From Salegentibacter holothuriorum (GTDB lineage Bacteria > Bacteroidota > Bacteroidia > Flavobacteriales > Flavobacteriaceae): a stretch of DNA of 64,000 nt. Position 1 is the first letter of the stretch; the number at the start of each line of letters is the position of its first letter. Below are positions 42,496 to 52,687 of this stretch, in pieces. Where the stretch lies: the NCBI RefSeq assembly GCF_900168045.1, contig NZ_FUYY01000001.1, positions 372,001 to 436,000 on the forward strand, given 5' to 3'. Made by a program: the position numbers and the translations under genes. The notes under the pieces are model-generated. The model made no database searches, was not told where the DNA came from, and worked only from the letters and a program-made list of their open reading frames with translations.

Positions 42496-43422
42496 GTGAA
42501 TTTAAAGCAAGAAATTTTAAAGCTTAAGTCGAAAAAAAATGCGGTTATTTTAGCGCATTACTATCAGCGTCCAGAAATACAGGAGTTAGCAGATTATGTG
42601 GGAGATAGTCTAGGATTATCTCAAAATGCTGCAACTACTAATGCTGATGTAATTGTATTTGCCGGAGTACACTTTATGGCTGAAACAGCAAAGATTATTA
42701 ACCCGACAAAAAAAGTGATTTTACCAGATTTAAATGCAGGATGTTCTTTAGCAGATTCCTGTCCCCCAGATAGGTTTAAAAATTTTATAGCAGCACATCC
42801 TAATCATACGGTCATTACCTATATTAATTGTTCTGCAGAAATTAAAGCGATGAGCGATTTGGTTTGTACTTCTTCCAATGCTTTAAAAATAGTGAATTCT
42901 GTACCAAAAGAAAAGCCTATCATTTTTGCTCCTGACAAAAATTTAGGAAAGTATATTATGAAAGAAACAGGAAGAGAAATGCTACTATGGGATGGCAGCT
43001 GTATTGTGCACGAAGCATTTTGTATAGATAAGCTTTTACAGCTTTATCAACAAAATCCAGATGCTGTAATTATTGCGCATCCAGAGTCTGAGGAACATAT
43101 TCTAAAAACAGCTACTTATGTTGGCTCTACTGCTGGAATGATAAATTATGTCAAAAAGCATCCAAATACTAAATTTATTGTGGCTACCGAAGCAGGAATT
43201 TTACATGAAATGAAGAAGGAAGTGCCCAAAGCAACATTAATTCCCGCACCCGCAGAAGAAGATAATACCTGCGCATGTAGTGAGTGTGCTTTTATGAAGG
43301 TTAATACGCTTCAAAAATTATATGACTGTCTTCTCACTGAAAGTCCAGAGATAAAAGTTGCCGAAATCACCAGAAAAAAAGCATTGATCCCAATAGAACG
43401 AATGCTAGAACTCTCCATTTAA
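42496..43422 (+). CDS. nadA: Quinolinate synthase
   Basis: [4Fe-4S] enzyme that condenses iminoaspartate with dihydroxyacetone phosphate to quinolinate; 308 residues from a GTG start. Cluster cysteines are C83 in [11 protein letters not shown]170 in WDGSCIVHE and one of the cysteines in the CACSEC group at 260-265. Substrate block [20 protein letters not shown] is at 19-38. Only 5 bp separate it from nadB, so the two are cotranscribed. A hairpin directly precedes the start codon. Confidence 0.96.
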   Translation: MNLKQEILKLKSKKNAVILAHYYQRPEIQELADYVGDSLGLSQNAATTNADVIVFAGVHFMAETAKIINPTKKVILPDLNAGCSLADSCPPDRFKNFIAAHPNHTVITYINCSAEIKAMSDLVCTSSNALKIVNSVPKEKPIIFAPDKNLGKYIMKETGREMLLWDGSCIVHEAFCIDKLLQLYQQNPDAVIIAHPESEEHILKTATYVGSTAGMINYVKKHPNTKFIVATEAGILHEMKKEVPKATLIPAPAEEDNTCACSECAFMKVNTLQKLYDCLLTESPEIKVAEITRKKALIPIERMLELSI

Positions 43423-43427
43423 TAGGT

Positions 43428-45011
43428 ATGATTGTAACAGATTATTTAGTTATTGGTTCGGGTATCGCAGGCTTAACATTTGCGGTAAAAATAGCTTCAA
43501 AACTTAAGGATAAAACGATCTGCATTGTTACCAAGGCAGATGAAGATGAGTCCAATACAAAATATGCTCAGGGAGGCGTTGCCGTAGTACTGGATTTTAA
43601 AGAAGATTCTTTTCAAAAACATATTACAGACACTTTAATTGCTGGAGATGGCCTTTGTGATGATGCAGTGGTAAAAATGGTTGTTGAAGAGGGACCAAAA
43701 AGATTTAAAGATTTACAAAATTGGGGCGCCAGTTTTGATCAGAATAAAACAGGTGTTTTGAATTTAGGTAAAGAAGGAGGACATTCAGAAAACCGAATTG
43801 TTCATCATAAAGACATCACTGGATACGAAATTGAGACTTTATTATTAAAACGTGTCCACGAGCTAAAAAATGTAATGGTGCTGAATCATCACTTTGCGGT
43901 TGATTTAATTACCGAGCATCATTTAAAAACAGACAAGCACGAAGATATTTCATGTTACGGAGCTTATGTTTTGAATCAAGAAACCGGCACTATTGAAACC
44001 ATAAAAGCTCGTTCTACATTATTAGCAACCGGAGGAATTGGAAAAGTATATGGCCATACTACAAATCCAAATATAGCCACAGGTGATGGTATAGCGATGG
44101 CATTTCGGGCAAAGGCCTACATCTCAGATATGGAATTTATTCAATTTCATCCTACTGTTTTGCACGATAAAAACCAGGGACAATCTTTTCTTATTTCTGA
44201 AGCTGTAAGAGGTTTTGGAGCATATTTGAGGAATAAAAAAGGGCAAAGATTCATGTTAGATTATGATGAGAGAGGAGAACTGGCTTCAAGAGATATTGTT
44301 GCTCGTTGTATAGATAATGAATTAAAAAACACTGGAGAGCCTTGTGTATATTTGGATTGCACCCATATTACCAGTAAGAAATTTAAAAGTCATTTTCCTA
44401 ATATCTATAATGAATGCGCATCAAGAAATATTAATATTGAAAAGGCCTGGATTCCTATAGTGCCTGCTTCTCATTATTTGTGTGGAGGAATTGAGGTAGA
44501 TAATAACGGAAAGACTTCTATAGGAAATTTATTTGCTTGTGGCGAATGTTCAAGAACAGGACTGCACGGCGCTAACAGGCTAGCCTCTAACTCACTATTA
44601 GAATCCTTAGTGTATGCGCATAATGTTTACCATTACATGAGTACCCATCCCACTGCATTAACGTCAAAGAATATACCAGATTGGGACGATAAAGGAACTA
44701 TTGAAATCAATAGCTTTTTTATACATCAAAAAACAGAAGAATTACAATACATAATGCGAGAGTATGTAGGAATTGTGAGAAGCAATGAACGGTTACTGAA
44801 GGCTTCAGAACAACTAGCAATATTATATCAGGAAATTGAAGCGCTTTATAAAACCTCAAAGTTAAACACAACACTTTGTGAATTACGAAATATGGTTAAT
44901 GTGGCCTATTTAATAATTAATCAATCTATAGAAAGAAAAGAAAATAGAGGTGGCTATTTTAATATAGATATGCTTGAAAAAATAAAGGTTTTTGAAAATG
45001 GTATTGCCTAA
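43428..45011 (+). CDS. nadB: L-aspartate oxidase
   Basis: FAD enzyme that oxidises L-aspartate to iminoaspartate for quinolinate synthesis; 527 residues. FAD motif VIGSGIAGLTFAVK at 8-21, NTKYAQGGVAVV near residue 43, ARSTLLATGGIGKVYGHTTN near 190, EFIQFHPTVLHD near 235 and HLARNSLLESLVYA-type block GLHGANRLASNSLLESLVYA near 380. C-terminal helical domain intact. In E. coli the same enzyme is a target of feedback by NAD. nadC, the third step, is at 58262. Confidence 0.96.
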   Translation: MIVTDYLVIGSGIAGLTFAVKIASKLKDKTICIVTKADEDESNTKYAQGGVAVVLDFKEDSFQKHITDTLIAGDGLCDDAVVKMVVEEGPKRFKDLQNWGASFDQNKTGVLNLGKEGGHSENRIVHHKDITGYEIETLLLKRVHELKNVMVLNHHFAVDLITEHHLKTDKHEDISCYGAYVLNQETGTIETIKARSTLLATGGIGKVYGHTTNPNIATGDGIAMAFRAKAYISDMEFIQFHPTVLHDKNQGQSFLISEAVRGFGAYLRNKKGQRFMLDYDERGELASRDIVARCIDNELKNTGEPCVYLDCTHITSKKFKSHFPNIYNECASRNINIEKAWIPIVPASHYLCGGIEVDNNGKTSIGNLFACGECSRTGLHGANRLASNSLLESLVYAHNVYHYMSTHPTALTSKNIPDWDDKGTIEINSFFIHQKTEELQYIMREYVGIVRSNERLLKASEQLAILYQEIEALYKTSKLNTTLCELRNMVNVAYLIINQSIERKENRGGYFNIDMLEKIKVFENGIA

Positions 45012-45277
45012 ATTAGAAAAGTAACTCTCAATAGAAATAGCAGATAAGGAATGTCTCTTTGATTCATAGTCGTTTTGAAGCTTCTAAAGGATGACTGGCG
45101 GCAACTAAATTATTCTTGCCTTAAATGGGATTGGTCATAACACAACCTTGCTTTCATTCCAGGAAAATAAAACCAATTAATTTTATTTAAATCAAAAAAG
45201 AATGGTTTTCTAACCGCATCTTTTTTATGGTTTTTATATAAAGAAAACTTATCTTTCTTCTTCAAAATCTGTGCTTT

Positions 45278-45937
45278 ATGAAACCAAAAATTATAATTTT
45301 TGATGTGAATGAGACCCTTTTAAACCTATTCTCTTTAAAGGAGGAGGTAAATGCTGCTTTAGAAAATGAAATGGGTTTTGAGGTTTGGTTTCCAAAATTG
45401 CTGCATTACTCTCTTGTAGAAACCACTACGGGAAACTACAGGAATTTTACTGAAATTGCTGCAGCGACTTTTAAAATGATCTCAGGGAAATTTGATAAAA
45501 CGTTTACCAATACAGAAATAAAGAGTATACTTTCGGAAATCACCAAACTCCCTGCCTTCCCAGATGTAAAACCCGGATTGGAACAATTAAAAAACGCAGG
45601 TTACACGCTTATCGCTTTCAGTAATGGGAAACCTGATGTATTAAAATCTCAACTGGAATTTGCTGAAATAGATTCATTTTTTGACGGTATCCATAGCGTT
45701 GAAGAAATTAAAAAATACAAGCCACACCCTGAAAGCTATCAATATATTCTGGATAAATTCGAAATTAAAAAGAATAAGGCTTTAATGGTAGCGGCTCACC
45801 CCTGGGATATCCTGGGTGCAAAGCGCGCAAATCTTAAAACCTGTTTTATAAAAAGGCAGGGAGAAAGCTTCTATCAATTAGCTCAAAAACCTGACATATC
45901 AGTTAATGGGATTGATGAGATTCTGGAAAAATTATAA
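45278..45937 (+). CDS. Haloacid-dehalogenase type II-like hydrolase
   Basis: HAD-superfamily enzyme of 219 residues: nucleophile D9 in IIFDVNETLLNL, motif II in LIAFSNGKPDVLKSQ near residue 110 (Ser), the lysine motif in EEIKKYKPHPESYQYILDKF near 146 and the metal motif MVAAHPWDILGAKRANLKTC near 167. The DVNETLL start is that of the type II haloacid dehalogenase group, whose substrate in this organism is unknown. Preceded by a 266-bp gap in which I see no gene. Confidence 0.92.
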   Translation: MKPKIIIFDVNETLLNLFSLKEEVNAALENEMGFEVWFPKLLHYSLVETTTGNYRNFTEIAAATFKMISGKFDKTFTNTEIKSILSEITKLPAFPDVKPGLEQLKNAGYTLIAFSNGKPDVLKSQLEFAEIDSFFDGIHSVEEIKKYKPHPESYQYILDKFEIKKNKALMVAAHPWDILGAKRANLKTCFIKRQGESFYQLAQKPDISVNGIDEILEKL

Positions 45938-46185
45938 AATCAGGAAGTAATTTTATTCTATAAGCTAAAGCCCTCATGAAAAATCCGTCAATTTCTTTAC
46001 ACTATTTTTTAATCTTAATGTTTATAAAAGAAAGAAACGCTTAACAATTAATTGACCTTAAATTAACCTTGAAATAATTCTTAAACACTAATTTCAAACT
46101 TCCTATTTAACTGATTATTAAAAAAAATTCGATTGCAAAAACTTTAGTGAGACCTGTGATAATCGGATTTTGAAAATGGAAGCGA

Positions 46186-46380
46186 ATGAAAATAGTAGGA
46201 AAAATATTAATGACCCTTGGGGTTTTATTGGGAAGTTTCGTCCTTATTGGCTCCTTTACGTTTGAGCTGGAAAATACACTTAATGCACCTCCAAAAATAT
46301 TCGCTATAGTTTTAGGCCTGGGAACAATTGCTGCTATTTTCGGTATATGGAAAAGCAAAAGTAGTGCTACGGAAGAATAA
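46186..46380 (+). CDS. Small membrane protein, unknown
   Basis: Protein of 64 residues with two membrane helices (ILMTLGVLLGSFVLIGSF, FAIVLGLGTIAAIFGIW) and the tail KSKSSATEE. The reading frame on the opposite strand of nearly the same span (46107-46358) looks like an echo of it. Whether it is expressed cannot be judged, but its two-helix pattern and basic loop are natural. I do not recognise the family. Confidence 0.55.
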   Translation: MKIVGKILMTLGVLLGSFVLIGSFTFELENTLNAPPKIFAIVLGLGTIAAIFGIWKSKSSATEE

Positions 46381-46522
46381 ATAAATTTACCAAGCTCAAG
46401 CTTTTCACTCCATCACTCCTGAATTTCCATTATTTCCTTTCCAAAGTTAAATATGTCCAAAACTTCAAGTAGAATTCGCCTTTCTTAAATCTGATTATTA
46501 ATTTTAGTGAAAATGCTAAGAA

Positions 46523-47473
46523 ATGAAAAAAGTTGAATTAGGAAAGTCAGGTTTAAAATCTGCTCCAATTATCTTTGGCGGTAATGTTTTTGGCTGGACA
46601 TTGGATGAAAAAGAGTCTTTCAAAATGCTGGACGAGCTTTTTGAATTAGGTTTTACTACTTTAGACACTGCCGATGTTTATTCTCGCTGGGCAAACGGCG
46701 TACCCCACGGGACTTCAGAAAGAATTATTGGCAAATGGCTGAAAGAGCGCAAATTAAGAGATAAAATTACGCTTATAACCAAAGGCGGCTCTAGTTTACA
46801 GCCCAGCGGACCAAAGAATAATTCCAGAGACTACCTTACCGGCGCGATTCAAGATTCCATGCTTAGACTTCAAACCGATTATATTGATCTTTATTTCACC
46901 CATTTTGATGATGAAGAAACCCCGGTAGAAGAAGCGTTGGAAGCTTATCAAAAATTTATGTCCAGTGGCGAAATAATGCATATTGGAGCTTCAAATTTTT
47001 CTACGGAAAGATTGCAAGAATCCATAACTGGAGCTGCTGAAAAAGATTTACCGGCTTATGAAGTTTTTCAACCGGAATATAATTTAATGGTGCGGGACAA
47101 GTTTGAAGGCAAAATCGAAGAGATTTGTTCTAAAAATAATTTAGGTGTAATTCCTTATTTCTCCCTCGCCAGTGGATTTCTAACTGGAAAATATCGTGAA
47201 AAAGAAGACTTTGAAGGTAAAGACAGAAAAATGTTTACAGAGAAGTTTTTAAACCAGCGCGGAGAAAGAATTCTAAAAATCCTGGATCAAATTTCTGAAA
47301 AGCATAATATTTCTCAGGCCGGGGTTGCTCTTGCGTGGTTAATAAAAAGACCCGGTGTAAGTGCGCCAATTGCCAGTGCTACTAAATCTTCTCACCTTAA
47401 ATCTTTTACCGAAGCCATTGAGGTTTCGCTTTCAAAAGAAGACATGGAGATTTTAAATAAGGCCAGTAAATAG
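46523..47473 (+). CDS. Aldo/keto reductase
   Basis: NADPH-dependent oxidoreductase of 316 residues. D48 and Y53 of the catalytic tetrad are in LDTADVYSRW, the lysine in ITLITKGG near residue 83 and the histidine in DYIDLYFTHFDDEETPVEEA near 117. The NADP block GVIPYFSLASGFLTGKY is near residue 210 and the final ASATKSSHLKSF near 291. Closest to the group of voltage-gated channel beta-subunit-like or general stress AKRs. Substrate unknown. A palindromic repeat follows. Confidence 0.93.
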   Translation: MKKVELGKSGLKSAPIIFGGNVFGWTLDEKESFKMLDELFELGFTTLDTADVYSRWANGVPHGTSERIIGKWLKERKLRDKITLITKGGSSLQPSGPKNNSRDYLTGAIQDSMLRLQTDYIDLYFTHFDDEETPVEEALEAYQKFMSSGEIMHIGASNFSTERLQESITGAAEKDLPAYEVFQPEYNLMVRDKFEGKIEEICSKNNLGVIPYFSLASGFLTGKYREKEDFEGKDRKMFTEKFLNQRGERILKILDQISEKHNISQAGVALAWLIKRPGVSAPIASATKSSHLKSFTEAIEVSLSKEDMEILNKASK

Positions 47474-47505
47474 GATTAACAAAAAATAAAAGCCCGTCTT
47501 AAGTA

Positions 47506-47597
47506 GAGATTGCTTCAGCTAAAAAGCTTCGCAATGACGTACAAAACAAACTATACGTCATCGCGAAGCCGCATTGTTCGGCAGTGTAAGCAATCTC
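47506..47597. repeat. Long palindromic intergenic repeat (family R3)
   Basis: Outer arms GAGATTGCTT (47506-47515) and AAGCAATCTC (47588-47597) are perfect. An inner pair, GCTTCGCAATGACGTA with TACGTCATCGCGAAGC, is nearly perfect. The whole forms a stem-loop of about 90 bases. A partial copy follows (GATTGCCTCC ... CTTGCAATGAC, to 47667). The AATGACG type of repeat is common between genes of Bacteroidota; no coding sequence inside. Confidence 0.7.
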
Positions 47598-47688
47598 ATC
47601 CAATTTATCCATAAAAAGATTGCCTCCTTATAATTCTTCTAAAGTCCAATTATTCCTTGCAATGACAAATTACTTATAAAATTAAAAT

Positions 47689-49059
47689 TTAACCTAAAAC
47701 CTTTATTAACTCTGCAAAATCTACTTTTTGCTGCTCGCCTGTTTTCATATTTTTTAAGGTAAATTTTTCAGCTTCCATTTCTTCCTCTCCAGCAAGTATT
47801 ACAAACGGAATTTCGCGTTTGTTGGCGTAATTCATTTGTTTTTTCATTTTCGCGGTATCAGGAAATAACTCTGCAGTAATATTTTCGCTTCTCAGTTTAT
47901 TTACCGCTTTTAGCGCATAAAGCGCTTCTTTATCACCAAAATTGATGAAAAGTGCTTTGGTATTTTGGGTAACTGCTTTAGGAAAAAGATTCATTTCTTC
48001 CAGAACCAAATAAATACGATCTAAGCCAAAAGAAATTCCAACGCCGCTCATATCTTTTAAACCGAAAATCCCGGTTAAGTCGTCGTATCTACCGCCGCCG
48101 CCTATAGATCCCATTTTTACATTTTCTGGAGCAGAAACTTCAAAAATAGCACCTGTATAATAATTTAATCCGCGAGCAAGGGTTACATCCAGGTCTAGTT
48201 TAGCCGTTTTCAATGGCATTTCAGCAATAGCTTTTTCAATAAATTCCAGTTCTTTAATACCTTCTTTTCCGGTTTCAGAAGAAGCCAGTATTTCTTTAAT
48301 TCCTGCAATTTTCTCAGTAAAAGAACCGGTTAAACTAAAGATTGGCTGAATTTTTTCAATGGCATTTTCAGAAATTCCTTTTTGCAGCATTTCTTTCTTT
48401 ACACCCTCTTCCCCTATCTTATCCAGTTTATCCAGTGCTACTGTGAAATCAATAAGTTTATCTTTTTCGCCAATAACTTCGGCAAAACCAGAAAGTACCT
48501 TTCGGTTATTGATCTTAATAGTAACACCTTCTAATTTTAAAGCTGAAAAAACTGCATCGTATAACTGCACGAATTCTACTTCCTGCCAAAGACTTTTGCT
48601 GCCAACTACATCTGCATCACACTGAAAAAATTCTCTAAAACGCCCTTTCTGTGGCCTGTCGGCTCGCCAAACCGGTTGAATCTGATAACGCTTAAATGGG
48701 AAATCTATTTCATTTTGATGCTGCACTACATAACGTGCAAAAGGCACGGTAAGATCGTATCGCAAGGCTTTTTCACTAATAGAAGAAGTTATTTTCAGGC
48801 TATCTCTATTTTCATAAGCCGCCGCATCTGCTTTCTTAAGAAAGTCGCCCGAATTCAAAATTTTAAAAATTAATCGATCTCCTTCTTCCCCGTATTTCCC
48901 CATCAGAGTATCAGAATTTTCAAAACTAGGCGTCTCGATAGGCTGAAAACCAAATTTCTTAAATTCTGTTTTAATTTTATCGAAAATGAAATTTCTTTTA
49001 GCGACTTCGGCCGGGTTAAAATCTCGAGTTCCTTTTGGGATAGAAGGTTTCTGTGCCAT
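47689..49059 (-). CDS. hisS: Histidine--tRNA ligase
   Basis: Class II aminoacyl-tRNA synthetase of 456 residues. [19 protein letters not shown] at the start, motif 2 region [20 protein letters not shown] near residue 118, the histidine-binding [12 protein letters not shown] block near 310 and motif 3 [15 protein letters not shown] near 348; anticodon-binding domain at the end. Complete. Divergent from the ABC permease gene. Confidence 0.96.
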   Translation of the reverse strand: MAQKPSIPKGTRDFNPAEVAKRNFIFDKIKTEFKKFGFQPIETPSFENSDTLMGKYGEEGDRLIFKILNSGDFLKKADAAAYENRDSLKITSSISEKALRYDLTVPFARYVVQHQNEIDFPFKRYQIQPVWRADRPQKGRFREFFQCDADVVGSKSLWQEVEFVQLYDAVFSALKLEGVTIKINNRKVLSGFAEVIGEKDKLIDFTVALDKLDKIGEEGVKKEMLQKGISENAIEKIQPIFSLTGSFTEKIAGIKEILASSETGKEGIKELEFIEKAIAEMPLKTAKLDLDVTLARGLNYYTGAIFEVSAPENVKMGSIGGGGRYDDLTGIFGLKDMSGVGISFGLDRIYLVLEEMNLFPKAVTQNTKALFINFGDKEALYALKAVNKLRSENITAELFPDTAKMKKQMNYANKREIPFVILAGEEEMEAEKFTLKNMKTGEQQKVDFAELIKVLG

Positions 49060-49229
49060 AAAATCTTTAGGGTATAAATACCAATTATTAGTTTAAAAAT
49101 AGCGCCAAAATGCGCCTGAAACGATGCTGCAAATATCTTAAATTTTAAATGAACCCAAACAAATTTCAGATTTTAAGTAACATTCTTCCACTTATGAAGT
49201 CTAACTTAATAGCACCGAAAAAAAATTCT

Positions 49230-50477
49230 ATGTTTGGGTTATTTAAAGAAAACATAAGCATTGCTTTTAATTCCATTAAAAGTCAGTTACTTAGAACCAT
49301 ACTTACCGTGTTGATTATTGCAATTGGCATTACCGCACTAGTTGGAATTTTAAGTGCGGTTACGGCTTTAGAAAACACTATTAGTAGTGATTTTGCCTCT
49401 ATGGGTGCCAATACTTTTAATATTCAACGCTATGAGTTCAATTCTCAACGCCGGGGAGGCGGCGAAGTCGAAAAAATCAATCCTATAATCAGTTACCGGG
49501 AAGTACGGAAATTTGAAGAAAATTATCAATATCCGCAGGCGCAAACTGCAGTTTCTTTCACAGGAACTTCTGGTGCTGAAGTAAAATATATCAACGAAAA
49601 AACAGATCCAGAGGTAAGAGTGCTTGGTGTAAATGAGAACTTTCTTGAGAATTCTGGTTTAAACGTGGAAAAAGGCCGGGAGTTCAATATTTTTGATATT
49701 CAGAATAACAACAATGTAGTCGTGCTGGGCTCTGATTTCGCGAAACCCGAAGGACTTTTTAAAGGAAGCGATCCTATAGATAAGATAATTAGCATTAGAG
49801 GTGGCAAATTTAGGGTTATTGGAATTTTGGAATCTAAGGGTTCTACTTTTGGAAACAATCAAGATCTAAGGGTTTTAATGCCTATTCAGGTAGCGCGTTC
49901 TATGTTCACCCAACCAAAGATTAACTATGCCGTAAGTGTAAAAGTTGATGATAAAGAGCTGTTGGAAGGTGCACAAGATGAAGCGATTTTAACTTTTAGA
50001 AACATCAGAAAACTCAACCCTATAGAAGAAAATAATTTTGGTCTGGAACGCAGTGACGATCTTATTAACCGAATTTTCTCTATTACCAGCTACCTAAATT
50101 ATGCAGCCTGGATTATTTCTATCATTACCATATTTGGTTCTTCTATAGCTTTAATGAACATTATGCTTGTAAGTGTAACCGAAAGAACGCGTGAAATTGG
50201 TGTTAGAAAAGCCCTGGGTGCAAAACGAAAAACTATTGCTACCCAATTTTTTATGGAAACCCTTATTATTGGACAACTAGGTGGACTTTTGGGAATTATC
50301 CTTGGAATACTAATTGGAATTGGAGTTTCTGCAGCCGCCGATTTTGATTTTACCACACCATGGGTTGCTATTCTCTGGGCTACAGGAATTACAATTTTAG
50401 TAGCTATTCTTGCCGGAAGTTATCCTGCAGCCAAAGCAGCAAAACAGGATCCTATAGAATCACTTAGGTATGAGTAG
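49230..50477 (+). CDS. ABC transporter permease (MacB/FtsX type)
   Basis: Permease of 415 residues from the ATG at 49230 (MFGLFKENISIAF), which matches the usual N-terminus of this family; upstream in-frame starts at 49149 and 49194 would add about 27 residues without likely function. One membrane helix at about 20-45 (TILTVLIIAIGITALVGILSA), a large periplasmic MacB-type domain, then three helices in the last 130 residues with SVTERTREIGVRKALGA as the coupling motif. The ATPase partner is not adjacent; a LolD-type ATPase is at 14969. Export of a peptide, lipid or drug is possible. Confidence 0.92.
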   Translation: MFGLFKENISIAFNSIKSQLLRTILTVLIIAIGITALVGILSAVTALENTISSDFASMGANTFNIQRYEFNSQRRGGGEVEKINPIISYREVRKFEENYQYPQAQTAVSFTGTSGAEVKYINEKTDPEVRVLGVNENFLENSGLNVEKGREFNIFDIQNNNNVVVLGSDFAKPEGLFKGSDPIDKIISIRGGKFRVIGILESKGSTFGNNQDLRVLMPIQVARSMFTQPKINYAVSVKVDDKELLEGAQDEAILTFRNIRKLNPIEENNFGLERSDDLINRIFSITSYLNYAAWIISIITIFGSSIALMNIMLVSVTERTREIGVRKALGAKRKTIATQFFMETLIIGQLGGLLGIILGILIGIGVSAAADFDFTTPWVAILWATGITILVAILAGSYPAAKAAKQDPIESLRYE

Positions 50478-50522
50478 TGAGGAGTGAGGAGTGAGGAGTG
50501 AGGAGTGAGGAGTGAGGAGTGA
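50477..50522. repeat. Heptanucleotide tandem repeat (GTGAGGA x 6.6)
   Basis: Six full copies and a partial one, beginning on the last base of the ABC permease stop codon. The rest of the 276-bp gap holds no gene that I can see. Confidence 0.92.
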
Positions 50523-50753
50523 AATTAGAGCTTTTCAATTACATTTCAATACGCTATGAAATTAATAATACAACTTATTCTCCGGAAATCACAGGGGTTT
50601 ACAAAGCAATAATTACAGAGAATTTCCTGGCATTTTAGGGTCCGAATCACATAAATCTAGAGCCGAATAAAATCCGAGGCGAAGTAGATTTTCCTAACGA
50701 ATCAATTTATCTCCAAATGATTGTCTAGTTTGTATTAGGGTATTATTTTAAAT

Positions 50754-51230
50754 CTACCTGCTTTCTACCATTTTCTCAAAGTAGTTAAAAAGTTCACCTT
50801 TTGTAATATTTGCACCTTGCTTTATAAGTGCAAAAATATCTTTATTTCTATCCTCACTTAAAGCTTTAGAAGAAGTATAAATATTTACAGATTCGTTTAA
50901 CAAATTAGTTTGTAACCAGCCATAACCTTTTCTTGTGGTTAGATCTACTCCTTCGTGCTCTATTTTAATGGCAATAAGATGAATCGTGACTTCGGTAATA
51001 TGAAAAAGGTAAATTTGATTGGCTGAAAAATGTTCCAGGTATTCCACTTTATTTAGAACGCCTTCCCAAATAAGGTCACTAAAAACATCAAGCTCCTGCT
51101 CTGCCGCTTTTGGTTGCTCTTTTTTTATCTTCGCCCATTCATCAGCAGTAATAGATTGTGATGCAAGGAAATTAATAAATTCCTGCTTCATTTCTTCAAA
51201 CTGTTCTTTGGTTAATCTGGAATATTTCAT
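50754..51230 (-). CDS. DUF6495 family protein
   Basis: Cytosolic protein of 158 residues, counted from the ATG at 51230 (MKYSRLT; another ATG two codons earlier). Features: helical start LTKEQFEEMKQEFINFLASQ, then TADEWAKIKKEQPKAAEQEL and FSANQIYLFHITEVTIHLIA near 74, and GYGWLQTNLLNESVNIYTSS near residue 102. I recall it as the flavobacterial DUF6495 family. No function known. It is alone, with a hairpin (51252-51271) upstream. Confidence 0.8.
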   Translation of the reverse strand: MKYSRLTKEQFEEMKQEFINFLASQSITADEWAKIKKEQPKAAEQELDVFSDLIWEGVLNKVEYLEHFSANQIYLFHITEVTIHLIAIKIEHEGVDLTTRKGYGWLQTNLLNESVNIYTSSKALSEDRNKDIFALIKQGANITKGELFNYFEKMVESR

Positions 51231-51251
51231 CTTCAAAAAAAATTAAAATAG

Positions 51252-51271
51252 ATCCCGACCTGCGTCGGGAT
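51252..51271. repeat. ATCCCGAC hairpin element
   Basis: ATCCCGAC-CTGC-GTCGGGAT, perfect 8-bp arms. The same palindrome is common between genes in Bacteroidota as I recall. Located upstream of the DUF6495 gene. Confidence 0.55.
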
Positions 51272-51336
51272 TAGTTCGACCTACTTATTTATTGCATAGC
51301 TTCGCTATTTATAAATTAGAGTCTCACTAAAATAAG

Positions 51337-51363
51337 AAAAGCCCACTACTGGAGCGGGCTTTT
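51337..51363 (-). terminator. Terminator of the rpsF-rpsR-rplI operon
   Basis: On the minus strand AAAAGCCCGCTCC and GTGGGCTTTT (loop AGTA; stem with one mismatch) followed by TTCTT. Lies 20 bases past the rplI stop. Confidence 0.75.
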
Positions 51364-51382
51364 AACTGTATAATAAAATAAA

Positions 51383-51832
51383 TTAAGCTTCAGATACTAC
51401 ATCAAAATTGTAAGTAGTCACTACTTCACGGTGAAAACGTAAAGTTGCTTCGTACTGTCCTAATCTCTTGATATTACCACCTGCAATGCTAATAAATTTC
51501 TTATCGATTTGGATTCCTTCTTTAGCGAAAGCTTCAGCTAAATCACCATTAGTGATAGATCCAAATAATTTGTCTCCAGCACCAGCTTTAGCAGTTAACT
51601 TAATCTCTACGTTATTAAGTTTTTCTGCTTGCTTCTTAGCTTCATCGATATGTTTTTGCTCTTTATAGGCTCTTTGCTTCAGGGTTTCAGCTAAAACTTT
51701 TTTAGCTGAAGGAGTTGCAAGATGTGCATATCCCTGAGGAATAAGATAATTTCTGCCATAACCGTTCTTAACGTTTACAACATCATCTTTAAAACCTAAA
51801 TTATCTACGTCTTGTCTAAGTATCAATTCCAT
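51383..51832 (-). CDS. rplI: 50S ribosomal protein L9
   Basis: Protein of 149 residues that binds 23S rRNA. Start MELILRQDVDNLGFKDDVVN with the YGRNYLIPQGYA signature near residue 25, a long central helix, and a C-terminal domain (TAKAGAGDKLFGSITNGDLA, IKRLGQYEATLRFHREV). Last gene of the S6-S18-L9 unit; rpsR is 12 bp upstream. Confidence 0.97.
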   Translation of the reverse strand: MELILRQDVDNLGFKDDVVNVKNGYGRNYLIPQGYAHLATPSAKKVLAETLKQRAYKEQKHIDEAKKQAEKLNNVEIKLTAKAGAGDKLFGSITNGDLAEAFAKEGIQIDKKFISIAGGNIKRLGQYEATLRFHREVVTTYNFDVVSEA

Positions 51833-51844
51833 AATTGCCTCTTT

Positions 51845-52144
51845 TTATTTTAGTAAATCACCAACATATGGCATTAACGCAAGATGACGTGCTCTTTTAA
51901 CAGCAACAGCCACTTTTCTTTGGTATTTTAAAGAAGTCCCTGTTAAACGACGAGGTAACAATTTACCCTGCTCGTTCACGAAACTCATTAACCAATCTGG
52001 ATCTTTATAATCGATATACTTAATTCCAGACCTTTTAAAACGACAATACTTTTTCGTTTTACTAGTCTCTATATTAAGAGGAGTAAGATATCTAATCTCA
52101 CCGTCTTTTTTTCCTTTTGCTTGTTGTTCAATAGATGTAGCCAT
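51845..52144 (-). CDS. rpsR: 30S ribosomal protein S18
   Basis: Protein of 99 residues; [20 protein letters not shown] near residue 32 and the conserved end [29 protein letters not shown]. The N-terminus is extended by about 15 residues, as in other flavobacteria. Binds S6 in the small subunit; its gene is 2 bp after rpsF. Confidence 0.97.
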   Translation of the reverse strand: MATSIEQQAKGKKDGEIRYLTPLNIETSKTKKYCRFKRSGIKYIDYKDPDWLMSFVNEQGKLLPRRLTGTSLKYQRKVAVAVKRARHLALMPYVGDLLK

Positions 52145-52146
52145 AC

Positions 52147-52488
52147 TTACGCTTTTTCTTGTTGTCTTCTATTTCTTCTTTTCTCAGCCCAGGCAATAGC
52201 ATGCTTATCTAACTTTACAGTTAGGTAACGCATCATACGCTCGTCTCTTCTAAAAGCAAGTTCCAACGGCTCTATAGCCTCTCCTGGAGCTTTGAATTCA
52301 AACAGGTGGTAAAACCCGCTTTTTTTGTGTTGAACTGGATAGGCTAATTTTCTAAGCCCCCAATCTTCTTTCGATACCATCTCGGCCCCTTTAGAAACAA
52401 GAAATTCTTCGTATTTCTGAACTGTCTCCTTTATCTGCTCATCAGATAAAACGGGATTCAAGATGAAAACAGTTTCATAAGTGTTCAT
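52147..52488 (-). CDS. rpsF: 30S ribosomal protein S6
   Basis: Protein of 113 residues: [40 protein letters not shown] near residue 44 and [20 protein letters not shown] near 78. First gene of the S6-S18-L9 operon. The upstream 230-bp gap to the LytTR regulator must hold divergent promoters. Confidence 0.97.
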   Translation of the reverse strand: MNTYETVFILNPVLSDEQIKETVQKYEEFLVSKGAEMVSKEDWGLRKLAYPVQHKKSGFYHLFEFKAPGEAIEPLELAFRRDERMMRYLTVKLDKHAIAWAEKRRNRRQQEKA

Positions 52489-52687
52489 AAAAATTTACTT
52501 TAAATTAAATTGGGTGCAAAAGTAACTTATTTATTTCTATTCTCAAAGCATAAAAGTAAAGTAAATTCTACCTAATATGGCTGGTTTGTATTCTACTCTA
52601 TCAATAATTTCCACATTGATAATAAAAGATTTAAAAATCAATTATATAGTTTAGAATAAAGTTTAAATTAATCCTACTTATATAAAG

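Noticed and set aside
45012-45277. Possible gene or pseudogene in the 266-bp gap before the HAD gene
   Set aside because: Stops in all frames and no recognisable remnant; may contain repeat DNA but no second copy is in the window.
46107-46358. Minus-strand reading frame opposite the small membrane protein
   Set aside because: It mirrors the plus-strand frame; its product (MLFHIPKIAAIVPRPKTIAN) looks like an antisense echo and has no natural start context.
49149-49229. Longer N-terminus for the ABC permease
   Set aside because: The MFGLFKENISIAF start at 49230 matches the family; upstream residues are not of family type.
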